This document shows positions 9,869-20,388 of a DNA stretch of 64,000 nucleotides, piece by piece. The position numbers and the translations under genes were made by a program. Each line of letters begins with the position of its first letter. Position 1 is the stretch's first letter. Under the pieces are notes generated by a model that was not told where the DNA came from, made no database searches, and was given only the letters and a program-made list of their open reading frames with translations. Origin of the DNA: Closterium sp. Naga37s-1 (taxonomy: Eukaryota > Streptophyta > Zygnematophyceae > Desmidiales > Closteriaceae); the NCBI GenBank assembly GCA_947471745.1, contig CANJKZ010000956.1:310001-374000 (forward strand), in the 5' to 3' direction.

Positions 9869-12506
9869 CATGCTGCCGTACCTTTTCCCTGACCTTGCCG
9901 CCTTTGCCACAGACGCTGACCTAGTTGCTCACCTCCGCACTAGTGACGCCCGCTGCCGCGCTGCCCTTCCCACTGAGTTCTGTGCCAAGAACCCCCCCCC
10001 CATGTACATCACCCTTTACTACCTAGTCACCCGCCTCCCTGACTCCCTTTCTTCAGTCAGGGACCACTTTCTCTCCCTGTGCCCCACCGAGCTGACTGTC
10101 GACCTGCTAGAGGAGCGCCTTGCTGCAGCTGAGAAGAGTATCTTAGCTGTAGGTGCTTCTCACGGCGACCGTCGCACCCCTTTCTTTGAGGGGTGTTCCC
10201 CTGTCCCCCTTCTCCCCTCTGTTGCTTCTGCTGCTGCTGTCGACCTCGTTGGCACTGAGGAGGTCGGAGCTGCGTCTGCCCCTAGTGGGAGACGCCGCAA
10301 CAGCAAGGGCAAGGTGAGCAAGGGTGGTGGAGGGGGCGGCGGGGGAGGCGGTGGAGGAGGTGGAGGAGGCGGAGGGGGTGGTAGTGGAGGTGGGGGTGGT
10401 ACCGGGAGTGGGGGCTTCAATGGCGGCGGTGGAGGTGGTGGAGGCAGCAGCAGTGGTGGTGGAGGTGGCGGCGGCGGTGGTGCTGGTTGAGGTGCAGCCG
10501 CGCAGCGTGGAGGCTTTGGTGGTAGCCAGCGCCAGCAGCAGCTGCGCTCCCATGAGACCCCGTCGGCCCAGCAGCTTCGTGAGTGGTACGCTGGGCGTGG
10601 GAGGTCTGGGGGTGCTGGTCCCTGCACTTACGTTCTTCGCACTGGCAGTCGTCGTGGGGAGGTGTGTGGACTGCCACACACTACGCAGCGCTGCTTCGGT
10701 CGCTTGATTGAAGCTTGGCGTGCCCAGTTTCCTGACGTTGTTGAGCTCCCTCGCTGGCATGATCTACTTCTGCAGAATGTGCCTATCTTTGATCTTGATT
10801 TCGATGCTATCCTTGCTGCCATGTATGCTTTGACTGATAGTGCTGAGGGTGACTGTTACCTGAGTGTCCCGCCCGACCCGGGCATTGCGGCTGCTGCTCT
10901 AGGTGCTAGTGCGTCTGCTGCTCCAGGTACTGGTGAGTCTGCTGCTCCAGGTGCTGGTGAGTCTGCTCTCTCTGGTACTGCACCTACTGAGGCCTTGCAC
11001 ACTTTCACACTTGACTCTGGTGCTTCGCGCTCTTTCTTTAGAGACAGCACCACACTCACGCCGCTCAGTCGGCCTGTCGCAGTCTCCCTTACTGACCCCT
11101 CTGGGGCCCCAGTCCTTGCGCACTCTTCCACGGTTCTCCAGTGTCCTGCGGCCCCGTCGGGCTTGCTGTCGGGACTCCACCTCCCCTCGTTCTCTACGAA
11201 CTTGGTGATTGGAGCTGACCTCCAGGACGCGTGGGTTGACCAGTTCGCCCCAAGAGGTCAGCATGTGACCCACTGCACTTGCTCTCAGACGGGCCGCCAC
11301 CTGGTCACGTTCACCCGTCGGCCAGGGTCGAGTCTGTACACACTGACTACTTCGCCTCCTCCGGTCTCTGCATCTAGTCAGGTGTTTGCTGCCGCGTCCA
11401 GGTCTAGTCCTGCGTCTGCCCCCTGCTCGTGTCGTCCTCTGTCGCACGAGACTCTCCTTTGGCACCACCGCCTTGGTCACCCCTCCCTGCCTCGTCTTCG
11501 AGGTATGGCCTCCCGTACCCTTGTCTCGGGTCTACCCCAGTCCCTCCCTCCCCTTCCTCCGGGGCCTGCCCCTACCTGTGGTCCCTGTGTCGAGGGCCGG
11601 CAGCGCGCCGCTCCTCACTCCTCCACGTTCCATCCGACTAAGGCTCCTCTGCAGACTCTTCACATGGACTTGTGGGGCCCAGCCCGCGTCCGTGGACAGG
11701 GTCACGAGCGTTACTTCCAGCTGGTCGTTGACGACTACTCGCGTTACACCACAGTCTTCCCCTTGCGCAGCAAGGGTGAGGTCCCTGAGGTGTTGATCAA
11801 CTGGATCCGCGGTACTCGTCGCCAGCTCAGCGAGATTTTTGGCTCGGACCTTCCTGTTCTGCGTCTGCACTCAGACAGAGGTGGTGAGTTTTCCTCCGAC
11901 CTCCTGAGCGCCTTCATCCGCCAGACGTTCACACTTCCGGCCTCCCCACAACAAAATGGGATTGCTGAGCGCCGCATTGGCATGGTCATGGACGTCGCTC
12001 GTACGTCCATGATCCATGCGGCTGCTCCCCATTTTCTGTGGCCGTTCGCGGTTCAGTACGCTGCGCATCAGATCAACCTTCAGCCTCGTGTCTCCTTGCC
12101 GGAGACCACACCTACTCTGCGGTGGACGGGGAAGGTTGGTGATGCGTCCGCGTTCCGTGTCTGGGGATCTCGAGCTTTTGTCCGCGATACTTCAGCGGAC
12201 AAGCTGTCCTCCCATGCCGTTCCCTGTGTCTTCCTTGGCTTCCCTCCTGACGCACCCGAGTGGCAGTTCTACCACCCCACCTCGCGTCGTGTTCTGTCCT
12301 CTCAGGACGTCACGTTTGACGAGTCGGTGTCTTACTACCGTCTCTTTCCCTACCGCACTGCCTCTCTCCCCCCCCCTGCCGCTCTTCCTAGCACCAAGTA
12401 CTCCCCCGGTAGACCCCTTCCCCCCCCAGGGTCCTGCCCCCTCAGGTGTGTCCTAGGTAGACCCTGCCGAGCCGGTCGAGGTAGCTGTCGACTCAGGTAC
12501 TGCTAG
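9869..12506 (+). pseudogene. Copia A gag-protease-integrase (one internal stop)
   Basis: The frame runs from mid-gag to the integrase C-terminus, broken by a single TGA at 10488-10490 where copy B reads Arg. In order: gag helices, a Gly-rich run (~10322-10490), a Cys/His motif (C-x13-C-x3-H near 10620-10690), the protease signature LDSGASRSFF (~11010-11040), the integrase zinc region WHHRLGH and CGPC (~11460-11590), then the DDE core: Asp in LHMDLWGP (~11660), Asp in LHSDRGGEF (~11870) and Glu in NGIAERR (~11960). Compared with B, about five residues are missing between the second and third catalytic positions. The final residues after ~12440 are out of frame with the family. Confidence 0.85.
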
Positions 12507-12880
12507 GGGTGCTGAGCCTGCGGGTGCGGGGACTGGGGGTGCGGGGACTGGGGGTGCTGGTGCTGGTGCTGCTGGAGCTGCTGGAGCTGCTGGAGGTGCT
12601 GCTGGTGCTGGAGCTGCTGGAGGTGCTACTGGTGCTGGAGCTACTGGAGCTCCTGGAGGTGCTGCTGGTGCTGGAGCAGCTGCTGGAGGTGCTGCTGGTG
12701 CTGGAGCTGCTGCTGGTGCTGGAGCTGCTGAAGCTGCTGGAGCTGCTGCAGGTGCTGCTGGAGCTGCTGGCGGTGCTGCTGGTGCTGGAGCTGCTGGAGG
12801 TGCTGCTGGTGCTGGAGCTGCTGGAGGTGCTGGAGGTGCTGCTGGGACTGGAGACCCTGGGGCTGAGGGTACCGGTTCTG
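12500..12880 (+). repeat. Ala/Gly-coding trinucleotide-rich linker of Copia A
   Basis: Units such as GGTGCTGCTGGTGCTGGAGC encode GAAGGAAGA-type sequence between the integrase C-terminus and the reverse transcriptase. The same position in B, D, F and G is also low-complexity but of different length and sequence. Frame changes relative to INT and RT occur at its edges. Confidence 0.85.
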
Positions 12881-12997
12881 ACTCTGCTGTTTCTGGAGGC
12901 GCAGCACGGCCCCGGCCGTACTACGTTCCACGCCTTCAGCAGGTTCTTGGTTCCCCGCCTTCTCCTAGTCCTCCTCCTCCTTTCCTGAGTCCACCGC

Positions 12998-15190
12998 TTG
13001 TCCAGTCCCAGTCGCAATTACCGCCGGCCTCTCCGCTGCCTGGTCCCTCTCCTTACTCTGGACCGACTAGAGGTCTTACGGAGCATCGTTTTTCCTGAGT
13101 CACGTCCTGTGTCGCCTGAGTCTCGTTCTGCGTCACCTGTCCGTACTGTTCGCGCTGGTCGTGTTTCGCGTCCACGTCCTCCTCCTGTCCCTGGCACTCA
13201 CTCTATGACTCTGCGTCCTTCCACTGCTCCAAAGCGTGTCCCTCTGCCGTCTCCTCCTACGTCCTCTCTTCCTGTCGGTCCGGACCCTGCGTCTGACTCC
13301 CTACGTGCTGCAAGTCCGGCTGTCTCGCGCTTTCTGGCCACTGCTGTCACTGACCCTCTATTTGAGTCCACTGCTGCGTCTGCTCTTGTTGCTGAGCTGG
13401 TTGACTTTGCTGCAGCCTGTCGCCTAGACTACGCCACTAGTCTTGTTGTTGACTCTGCGTCTGTCTGTCCTCCGTCCGTTGGGGGTGAGTGTGCTCTTGG
13501 CACGGACGTTCTTGAGGACAGACAGGAGGAGTTTGAGTGCTTTGCCGCTACTGTACCTCATCTCGTGTCCATGCTGCTTGCCCCTGAGGGAGACCCGGAT
13601 GCACCAGACATCCCGACCCCGCGCTCTTACGCAGAGGCGATAGAGGGTCCCTACTCCTCTCAGTGGCAGGCAGCCATGGATGCCGAGATGGCTTCCTGGA
13701 AGTCCACAGGCACCTACGTAGACGAGGTTCCCCCACCTGGGGCGAACATCGTCAGTGGCATGTGGATCTTCAGGGTGAAGCGGCCGCCGGGTTCTCCGCC
13801 TGCCTTCAAGGCGCGTTACGTTGCACGTGGCTTCAGTCAGCGACAGGGAGTTGACTTCTTTCACACCTTCTCCCCTACCCCGAAGATGACCCCACTTCGG
13901 GTACTGCTGCACGTTGCTGCTCAGCGTGACTACGAGCTCCACTCGCTTGACTTCAGCACAGCCTTCCTACAGGGCAGCCTGCACGAGGAGATCTGGCTGC
14001 GCCGCCCACCTGGCTTCACTGGGTCGTTTCCTGCTGGTACCCAGTGGAGCCTCCAGCGGCCAGTATACGGTCTCCGCCAGGCACCCCGTGAGTGGCACGA
14101 CACACTCAGGACGACTCTTGCTGCTCTTGATTTTGCTCCTTCCACTTCTGACCCTTCTCTGTTTTTACGCACTGACACTACTCTGCCGCCGTTCTATGTT
14201 CTCGTGTACGTAGACGACCTCGTCTTTGCTACTGCTGACACTGAGGCACTCGCCCACGTGAAGTCCGAGCTACAGAAGAGACACACGTGCACAGACCTGG
14301 GTGAGCTGACAAGCTATCTTGGCTTGCGGATCACCCGGGACAGAGCACAGCGCATCATTACCTTGACTCAGTCACACATGGTGCACCACGTCCTTCAGCG
14401 CTTCGGCTTCACGTACTCCTCGCCACAGTCCACTCCTCTGCCTACCGGTCACTCGCTCTCAGCTCCACCTTCGGACGAGTCCGTAGAGCCAAGTGGCCCA
14501 TATCCAGAGCTTGTGGGCTGCCTCATGTACCTGATGACTTGCACACGACCTGACCTCGCATACCCTCTCAGCCTTCTGGCTCGTTACGTGGCTCCCGGCA
14601 GGCACCGAAAGGTGCAATGGGATGCTGCGAAGAGGGTGTTGCGCTACTTGTGCAGTACGTCGGGCATGGGGCTCGTGCTTGGAGGACGGGCTCGAGTTGT
14701 CCTCACTGGTCACGCTGACGCCTCCTGGGTTGATGACTTGACTACGCAGCGGTCGTCACAGGGTTACACCTTCAGTCTTGGCTTCGGCTCTGTCTCTTGG
14801 CGGTCTACCCGCTCGTCTCCAGTTCTCAGCGCCAGCTGTGAGGCTGAGATCTACGCTGGGGCCATGGCTGCACAGGAGTTACGCTGGCTCACCTACCTGC
14901 TGACCGACTTGGGAGAGGCGCCTCGTTCTCCTCCAGTTCTAAACGTCGACAACAAGGCCATGCTTGCCTTGTGTCAGGAGCACAGACTGGAGCACAGAAC
15001 GAAGCACATTGCTCTGCGCTACTTCCTTGCTCGAGAGTTGCAGCAGCGTGGCCAGCTTCGTCTTGCTTACGTGGCCTCTCAGGCCAACACTGCTGATGTT
15101 TTCACCAAGGCACTTCAGCCTTGTGATCATCAGCGTTTCTGTACTGTGTTAGGCCTTCTACCTACTGTGCCTCACTTGCTTTCTTCTTGA
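12998..15190 (+). CDS. Copia A reverse transcriptase-RNase H ORF
   Basis: A 730-residue open frame. A Pro/Ser-rich spacer is followed by the conserved block APDIPTPRSYAEAI (~13600), the RT start MDAEMASWKSTGTY (~13677), LDFSTAFLQG (~13950), the catalytic YVDDLVFA (~14205) and YLGLRI (~14310). RNase H contains HADASWVDD (~14712), SCEAEIYA (~14830), VDNKAML (~14945) and ends with TADVFTKAL (~15090). It copies element RNA into DNA inside virus-like particles. It is complete in its domains but cut off from gag-pro-INT by a frame change, so A is unlikely to act alone. The initiator Met given is only the first in the frame; the natural product is a polyprotein. Confidence 0.85.
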   Translation: MSSPSRNYRRPLRCLVPLLTLDRLEVLRSIVFPESRPVSPESRSASPVRTVRAGRVSRPRPPPVPGTHSMTLRPSTAPKRVPLPSPPTSSLPVGPDPASDSLRAASPAVSRFLATAVTDPLFESTAASALVAELVDFAAACRLDYATSLVVDSASVCPPSVGGECALGTDVLEDRQEEFECFAATVPHLVSMLLAPEGDPDAPDIPTPRSYAEAIEGPYSSQWQAAMDAEMASWKSTGTYVDEVPPPGANIVSGMWIFRVKRPPGSPPAFKARYVARGFSQRQGVDFFHTFSPTPKMTPLRVLLHVAAQRDYELHSLDFSTAFLQGSLHEEIWLRRPPGFTGSFPAGTQWSLQRPVYGLRQAPREWHDTLRTTLAALDFAPSTSDPSLFLRTDTTLPPFYVLVYVDDLVFATADTEALAHVKSELQKRHTCTDLGELTSYLGLRITRDRAQRIITLTQSHMVHHVLQRFGFTYSSPQSTPLPTGHSLSAPPSDESVEPSGPYPELVGCLMYLMTCTRPDLAYPLSLLARYVAPGRHRKVQWDAAKRVLRYLCSTSGMGLVLGGRARVVLTGHADASWVDDLTTQRSSQGYTFSLGFGSVSWRSTRSSPVLSASCEAEIYAGAMAAQELRWLTYLLTDLGEAPRSPPVLNVDNKAMLALCQEHRLEHRTKHIALRYFLARELQQRGQLRLAYVASQANTADVFTKALQPCDHQRFCTVLGLLPTVPHLLSS

Positions 15191-15419
15191 CTCTGCTTGT
15201 ACTGTACTCTTTATACATATACCTGCATGCTTACACTTGCTAGGTTGTGTTCACTGTATTGTTTGTTCTCCTTTATATAACTCTGCATGTGAACTGGCCT
15301 TGTGGCCATTTGCTTGTGCTCAGACTGCGTGGTGACTTTGTGATCCACCCTGAGCTTGCTTTGCCTTTCTTGACTGGTCTTGTGACCTCTTGTTCTCCCC
15401 CACTTTGCCTATGGGGGTG

Positions 15420-15545
15420 TTTCAAACTTATATGCTATAGTCTATTTAGGCTGTAGTGGGGTAGTTCTTATAGGGTACAACACTTTTAGGTTTCCCATAT
15501 GTACCCACCTGCTTTCTAGTTCAGTCATTCATTCGCTCACATTCT
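15420..15545 (+). repeat. 3' LTR of Copia A (~126 bp)
   Basis: This sequence aligns base by base with the B LTRs in reverse orientation, including ATGCTATAGTCTATTTAGGC and GTACCCACCTGCTT. It follows a GGGGGTG polypurine tract. The first bases read TTTCA instead of TGTCA and the terminal GACA is absent, so both ends have changed. Confidence 0.8.
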
Positions 15546-15623
15546 ATTAGGATTGTAACGTGGTACGAGAGCGACTCAGTGGTTCTTTTCATCCCCAATT
15601 TCGAACATTCATACGAACCGAAA

Positions 15624-16100
15624 ATGGCGACCGGCACACGCTCACGTGTCGAAATGGCCGGAGGATCAAAAGGCAAGACAAATCCATCGGCTAAAGCTCA
15701 GGCCAACCCCGCTGCGACATAGTGAGCAACAACTACGATCAGTACTATCGCCCTAGAGCAGCTACTTCAACGACTATCAATGTTGGAGCTAGGCTTCCAA
15801 ATATTACAGAATGGGGATGCGGGAACCTCCTCCCAACCTTCTCATTTGGTCGCATCCGACCGTGAAACCGCCCCGTAGACCTTATCCGTCGACACAAACA
15901 GCTCAACACCAAAAGCTCCCCGTGCAATTGATGTTGCCATCATGGCAGCTCAATCAAAGTTTCTCAATATTTCAAAAAATAAGACAAGTACCGTCTTTGA
16001 CTGAATGATTTGTACACCTGGGGTTTTGACCTAGAGCTACTACTACAAATTGCGCAGATCTACGCATGCCCGGTGACAGACACCAAAGACGCCAGAGCTC
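15624..16100 (+). pseudogene. Copia E gag N-terminal remnant
   Basis: An ATG 63 bp after the primer site opens MATGTRSRVEMAGGSKGKT and runs 32 residues to a stop at 15718-15720. A frame directly beyond it reads ATTTISTIALEQLLQRLSM, which looks like the helical start of a gag protein, then breaks again. The sequence continues across the C insertion at 30548 (TESLMACSVLLRNMTP). It is recognised only from its position next to the primer site; no domain signature is strong. Confidence 0.45.
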
Positions 16101-16105
16101 AGTAC

Positions 16106-17006
16106 TGCTGAGAGTCACTACACAGCGGGAGTGGACTACGGGGGAAGGCACGGGGCTGTGCGAGTGATCGTAGCGTTTTGCTAGCGTTCTCACTACTTGG
16201 TGTGTTCACAGAGAAATTTGGCAAGAGTTCCACTAGAGATTGAAATTAACATTAGGCTACAATGATGCATGCAAGTTTATATAGCTAGAATGGCATTGCA
16301 ACACCTAGCAAGCCCTCTGCAGGGCGAACTCTGCCATCACAACAGAAGTGCGGCTTGCCAACGCTGCAGCAAAATAGTATGTCAGCTTTGCACCGTAGCA
16401 GTCTGCCAGCGCTAAAGAGGCATGTGAACTTGAGCGCATGTGCGCACCTACCAAGTAGGTGCAGATAGATGGTTGCGTTGCCAAGCACATTGCGCAGGTG
16501 CGAGGTATAACACGTGTTGACGGTTTTGCCAGCCGTGCACCGTCGAGCACGTGATGCCGTTCCGCAAGTTGATTTCGCGAAAACCTCATGGGCGACATTC
16601 GCCCACATTTCAGATTTCGTAAACAAACGACTTCCGTTGACCAACTCGACGATCTCCGTCGAACAGCATTCGCCAAGACGAGCACGTCGAGCAGAGCCGG
16701 TCGACCACACCTCTCTACGGGCTCGTCGACCGGCGTCCTCTGCCGACAACGTCGATCGCATCCTCTGCCGATGATGCTCGACCAACTACTCCGAGGAGCC
16801 TTGTCGACCAGACAACTGCTCGACTTCTGCGAGCAGTCGGCGTCGACTTATGCGGTCAGGTCGACGTCAAACTCTGCGAGCAGTCGGCGTCGACTTCTGC
16901 GGACATGTCGCGACGACTTCTGCGCGCACTCCGCGTCGAATTTTACGCACCCCCGACTGCGAAGTCTGCTTTGCCCAAGTGAGGGCGGGGCCATTTTCCG
17001 TCAACA
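16106..17006 (-). repeat. 3' LTR of Copia C (901 bp)
   Basis: It matches 29651-30542 throughout with scattered differences. On the minus strand it starts TGTTGACGG and follows the polypurine tract GGCAGGGGAG. The high-coordinate part is rich in GTCGAC-type motifs (TCGACTTCTGCG repeats, ~16810-16950). Confidence 0.92.
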
Positions 17007-17152
17007 CTCCCCTGCCACGCTCGCGCTTGGGCACCCCACACACTAGGTCTACCTAGAACCCAAGGGATAGAATACAAGGAGAAACGCTGTCTGCGTGCAC
17101 CCAACACATAGCACACATGTCACCGCACCAGCCGTGCAGAAGGGCATGGCAC

Positions 17153-17890
17153 CTACTGTTGCACCTCGTCATCACCGTCGGCGACGGCGGCCAGACGCAC
17201 TTGGTCGATTTCGACGGAGCACCGGTTGAAAGCCGGAAAATGCAGCGCCTTCGTCAAAAAGTCAGCTGGCTGCTCGGTGGTCGAGATGTACTGCAGAGCA
17301 ATCTTCCCACGCTTCACCATCTGCTGTAGCCAAGCGTAGTGTCCCTCCATGTGCTTGAGGTTGCCCTTGAGCCCCAAGCCCTCTGGAACCGTGATGGCCG
17401 ACTGGTTGTGCAACAGTGTCGGCTTCACAACGTCGAGCAATTGGAACTCAGCAAGGAAGAAGCGGAGTCGACGTGCCTCCTTGCCAGCTTCAGTGGCCGC
17501 GACGTACTCCAATTCAATCAACGAGAATGTTGCGCACTCGATGCGCTGACTCGTCCAGGAGACGGCGGCCCCGCCGAAGACGAACACCTAGCCGCCCGTG
17601 CTCGTCCGATTCTGCTTGTCACCAGCGTCGTTGGCGTCTGCATAGCCGACCAGACACAACAACTCTGGTCCGCCGCCGAACTCCAGAGCGGCGTCACAGG
17701 TGTCTGTGAGGTAGTGCAGACAGCGGTCGGCCTCGCGCCAGTGGTTGTCACTCCGCACTGTCAGACCGCTCCCTAGCTTGCTGCATGCAAAGGCAATTTC
17801 CGGCCTCATCGTCGTCGTCACGAAGTGCTCCTCCTCGTCGTCGAAAGTCAGCTCTGCGTAGGCGTCGACGGAGACCGGCGTCTTTGGCAC
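17153..17890 (-). pseudogene. Copia C RNase H region
   Basis: Two minus-strand frames cover RNase H. The upstream one contains MRPEIAFACSKLG and LVGYADANDAGD; the downstream one contains SWTSQRIECATFSLIELEY, the catalytic-region EYVAATEAGKEA and the terminal QPADFLTKAL motif. The break between them at ~17588 is a stop (TAG). This is the 3' end of the pol gene; the LTR begins about 150 bp further on. Confidence 0.85.
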
Positions 17891-17944
17891 TCGACCGGTC
17901 TGCTCCTCATCGATGAACGGTCGACGCAGCTTGTCGACGTAGGC

Positions 17945-18760
17945 CTACTGGTGAAGCCACAGTTTCCTTGCCGGTCGGTCGCGCACGATTATGAGCCCGA
18001 GATACCTCTCGACCGGGCTGATTTTGCGCAGCTTAAAGGCGGCCTCGAGCAGCTCCTTCAGCATCACGAGGCTGCTGCTGGTGGCAAGCAGGTCGTCCAC
18101 GTAGACGAGCACCCAGCACACTACTCTGTCAGCACCGACCTTGAAGTAGAGGGCCTCGTCGACCTGGCTCTTTTGCCAGTCGGCGCCAATCAACACCACG
18201 TCAAGCGCCGAGTACCACTGACTCTGCTTCAGCCCATAGAGGCTCTTCAGCATCTTGCACACATGGCCGGTCCCATCGTTGTAGTAACCTGTCTGGTACA
18301 TGTAGAGCAAGCAGTCGAGCTTGCTCTGGAGGAGCGCGTTCTTCATGTCGAGCTGCATCAGGTGCAGATCAAGGACGGCGGCGATGCTGAGGAAGATTCA
18401 CAGCGTCGCGTAGTTCCCCACCGGCGCGTACGTCTCGTCGTAGTCGGCGCCGTACACCTGCGTAATACCTTTCATAACCAGGCGGGCCTTCTCGCGGGCG
18501 TCCGTGTCATCGACGTGATACTTCGTCATGAGCACCCAGCGGTTCTTCATGATGTTGACACCGTGTGGACGCTTGACCAGCTCCCACGTCCCATTGGAGA
18601 TGAGGCTCTTGATCTCCTCGTCCATGGCAGCCTTTACCGCCTTGCCCTTCCAGCTTGCCATCACCTCCTTCACCGTCATGTTGGCAACGTCCCAACAGTG
18701 CTCCGGGTCGGCGTGCATGTCGGGGTCGAGCTCGGGCAGGTCGACGTCGGCGGCCGCGTC
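17945..18760 (-). pseudogene. Copia C reverse transcriptase
   Basis: The minus strand encodes MDEEIKSLISNGTWELV, then NRWVLMTKYHVDD, ARLVMKGITQVYGADYDET, a frame change near 18398, QLDMKNALLQSKL, KSLYGLKQSQWYSALD and the catalytic VYVDDLLATS (~18090). Domain order and the YVDD box are typical of Copia RT. One frameshift and the stop at 17942-17944 toward RNase H interrupt it. Confidence 0.88.
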
Positions 18761-19640
18761 ATCGAGCAGCGTGCTGTAGGAGGTCGACAACAGATAGGCA
18801 TGGTAGCTCAGCTTCTCTGCGGGCTTGCCGAGGTTGGAGACGGTAGAACGTCTCGACTTCACTTCTTCGATTGGGACTTCCACCACGTCGCTGTCGACGG
18901 GCTGCTCCCCTGCCAACAGCTCCCCTTCTTCGCCACCAAAGACTTCTACGACGTCGCTCGACGCGCCACCGTCAAGGTGGTCCACGAGAGTCGGCTCCCC
19001 TGCCGACTTCTCCTCTGTCGTCGGCTCCTCTACCGACTTTGCCTCTGTCGACTCGCTAGCCAATTTCTCCTCTGCCGTTGGCTCCTCTGCTGACTTCACC
19101 TCTGCCGACTCCTCTGCCCGGCAGTCCCCTGTCATCGGCGGCTTCTGCACTTGGCCACCGAGATGCATCTCGTCACGTCGGCCGCCGGAGATGCCACAGG
19201 CCGGCGCCGAAGGCAACGCAGCAATGCTCCCCTCATCGCTGGTGGCCGACGGCGACGCCGTCTTCGGCAGATCAGCGGCAAGGGGCAGAGGGGAGTTAGA
19301 AGTGGGAGCAAAGAGAGGAGGGACGTCCTCAACGTTGTCATCTTCGACGGCAAGCAAAGGGGTCGTCGTCGACGAGGGATCCGTCGGCACGACAGTAGGC
19401 TTCCGCGTCGAAACGAGGCCATGCTCTGCCTTCCACGCCTCCAGCGACATTGTTTCGTAGAAGATGGCCTCGACGGTCGTCACCACCTTGTTGTTGGTGA
19501 GGTCGAGCACCTCCCAGCCCTTGCTCTTCGGCGACACACCGAGATGAAGCCTCCAGCGGGCCTTGGGTGCCATTTTCCCACCGTGCTGCTGCTCGGGGAC
19601 CATGAACTGCACCATGCAGCCCCACCCGCGCGCCAACGTC
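18760..19640 (-). pseudogene. Copia C integrase C-terminus and acidic INT-RT linker
   Basis: The frame at 18398-19636 begins with the integrase C-terminal region (MVPEQQHGGKMAPKARWRLH) and continues through a disordered linker with repeated SAEEPTAEEKSAEE-type sequence before the RT. The linker is Glu/Ser-rich, unlike the Ala/Gly linkers of A/B/D/F/G. No function beyond spacing can be read from it. Confidence 0.75.
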
Positions 19641-20367
19641 AGGTCGGGTTTCTTCTCAAACAGCAGCTCGTGTGGCGTCGTCCCAGTTCAAGGCAGTTGC
19701 GCACCCAGACGGCATGTCGCAGAGCAAGGTTCCACCAGTTGTGTTTCACGCCCATGTGAAGCAGCATCGTCCGCACGGTCTCGACGACCGTACGCATCTC
19801 CCGCTCCGCCATCCCATTCTGCTGCAGAATATAGGGGCACATTAGGTTGTGGATGATGCCCTTGTCTTTGATGAGGTCGGTGAAGGCCCGACCGAGGAAC
19901 CCCTCTCCGCGGTCAGAACGCAGCATTTTCACCGTCTTTGACGTCTGCCGCTCCACCAACTTCTGCCACTTTTCGAAGATGACCAGCGCGTCGCTCTTCT
20001 TCGCGATTGGTCTGACCCACACGTAGCAAGTCTTCCTATCCTTCAGTAGAAGAAAGTAGAGGCTGCCATCGTTAGCGGCCACTCGAAATGGCCTGCAGAC
20101 GTCGATGTGAACCACGTCGAGCACATTCTCGGCATCCGATCCTTGGTCGAGGAAGGTGTGCCACGCAAGTTTGCCGCCTACACAGGAGGCACATGGCAGG
20201 TCGGCTGCGGTTGATTGCTTGATTTCTAGACCGACGGCGACCTCATGCTTCGCCGAGCTCTTGATCGTGTCGATGCCATCGTGCGCAAGCCGAGCGTGCC
20301 ACATGTGCCGGGTCGACTTCATCGCCGAGGCGATCGTCCGCAGAGCCACCACCTCTGTCTGGGCCAA
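19639..20367 (-). pseudogene. Copia C integrase core
   Basis: The minus-strand frame contains the zinc-binding pattern HARLAH…CASCVGG, then the DDE triad: Asp in VVHIDVCRP (~20110), Asp in LRSDRGEGF (~19915) and Glu in QQNGMAERE (~19815). All three catalytic residues are present. The frame leaves the integrase at ~19685 and the C-terminal part lies in another frame. The enzyme inserts element DNA into the host genome. Confidence 0.88.
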
Positions 20368-20388
20368 CGTAGACTCCGTCGAGCAAGG

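Larger units (their letters stand above)
9860..15545 (+). mobile_element. Copia element A, 5'-truncated
   Basis: Homology to Copia B starts near 9860 within gag (LMLPYLFPDLAAFAT) and continues through protease, integrase, reverse transcriptase, RNase H, a conserved 3' untranslated block, a GGGGGTG polypurine tract and the 3' LTR. The 5' LTR, primer site, leader and gag N-terminus are missing. The order PR-INT-RT-RH is that of Ty1/Copia. It shares the short-LTR family with B, D, F, G and J. Its upstream edge abuts the LRR gene, and its 3' LTR abuts the remains of the 5' LTR of element E. Confidence 0.9.

Noticed and set aside
12493-13017. Ser/Thr-rich and Gln/His-rich antisense ORFs over the A linker
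   Set aside because: They are other-frame readings of the GGTGCTGCT repeat of the Copia linker.
17825-19093. 422-residue plus-strand ORF
   Set aside because: The minus strand encodes recognisable Copia RT and linker here; this frame is a GC-rich shadow.
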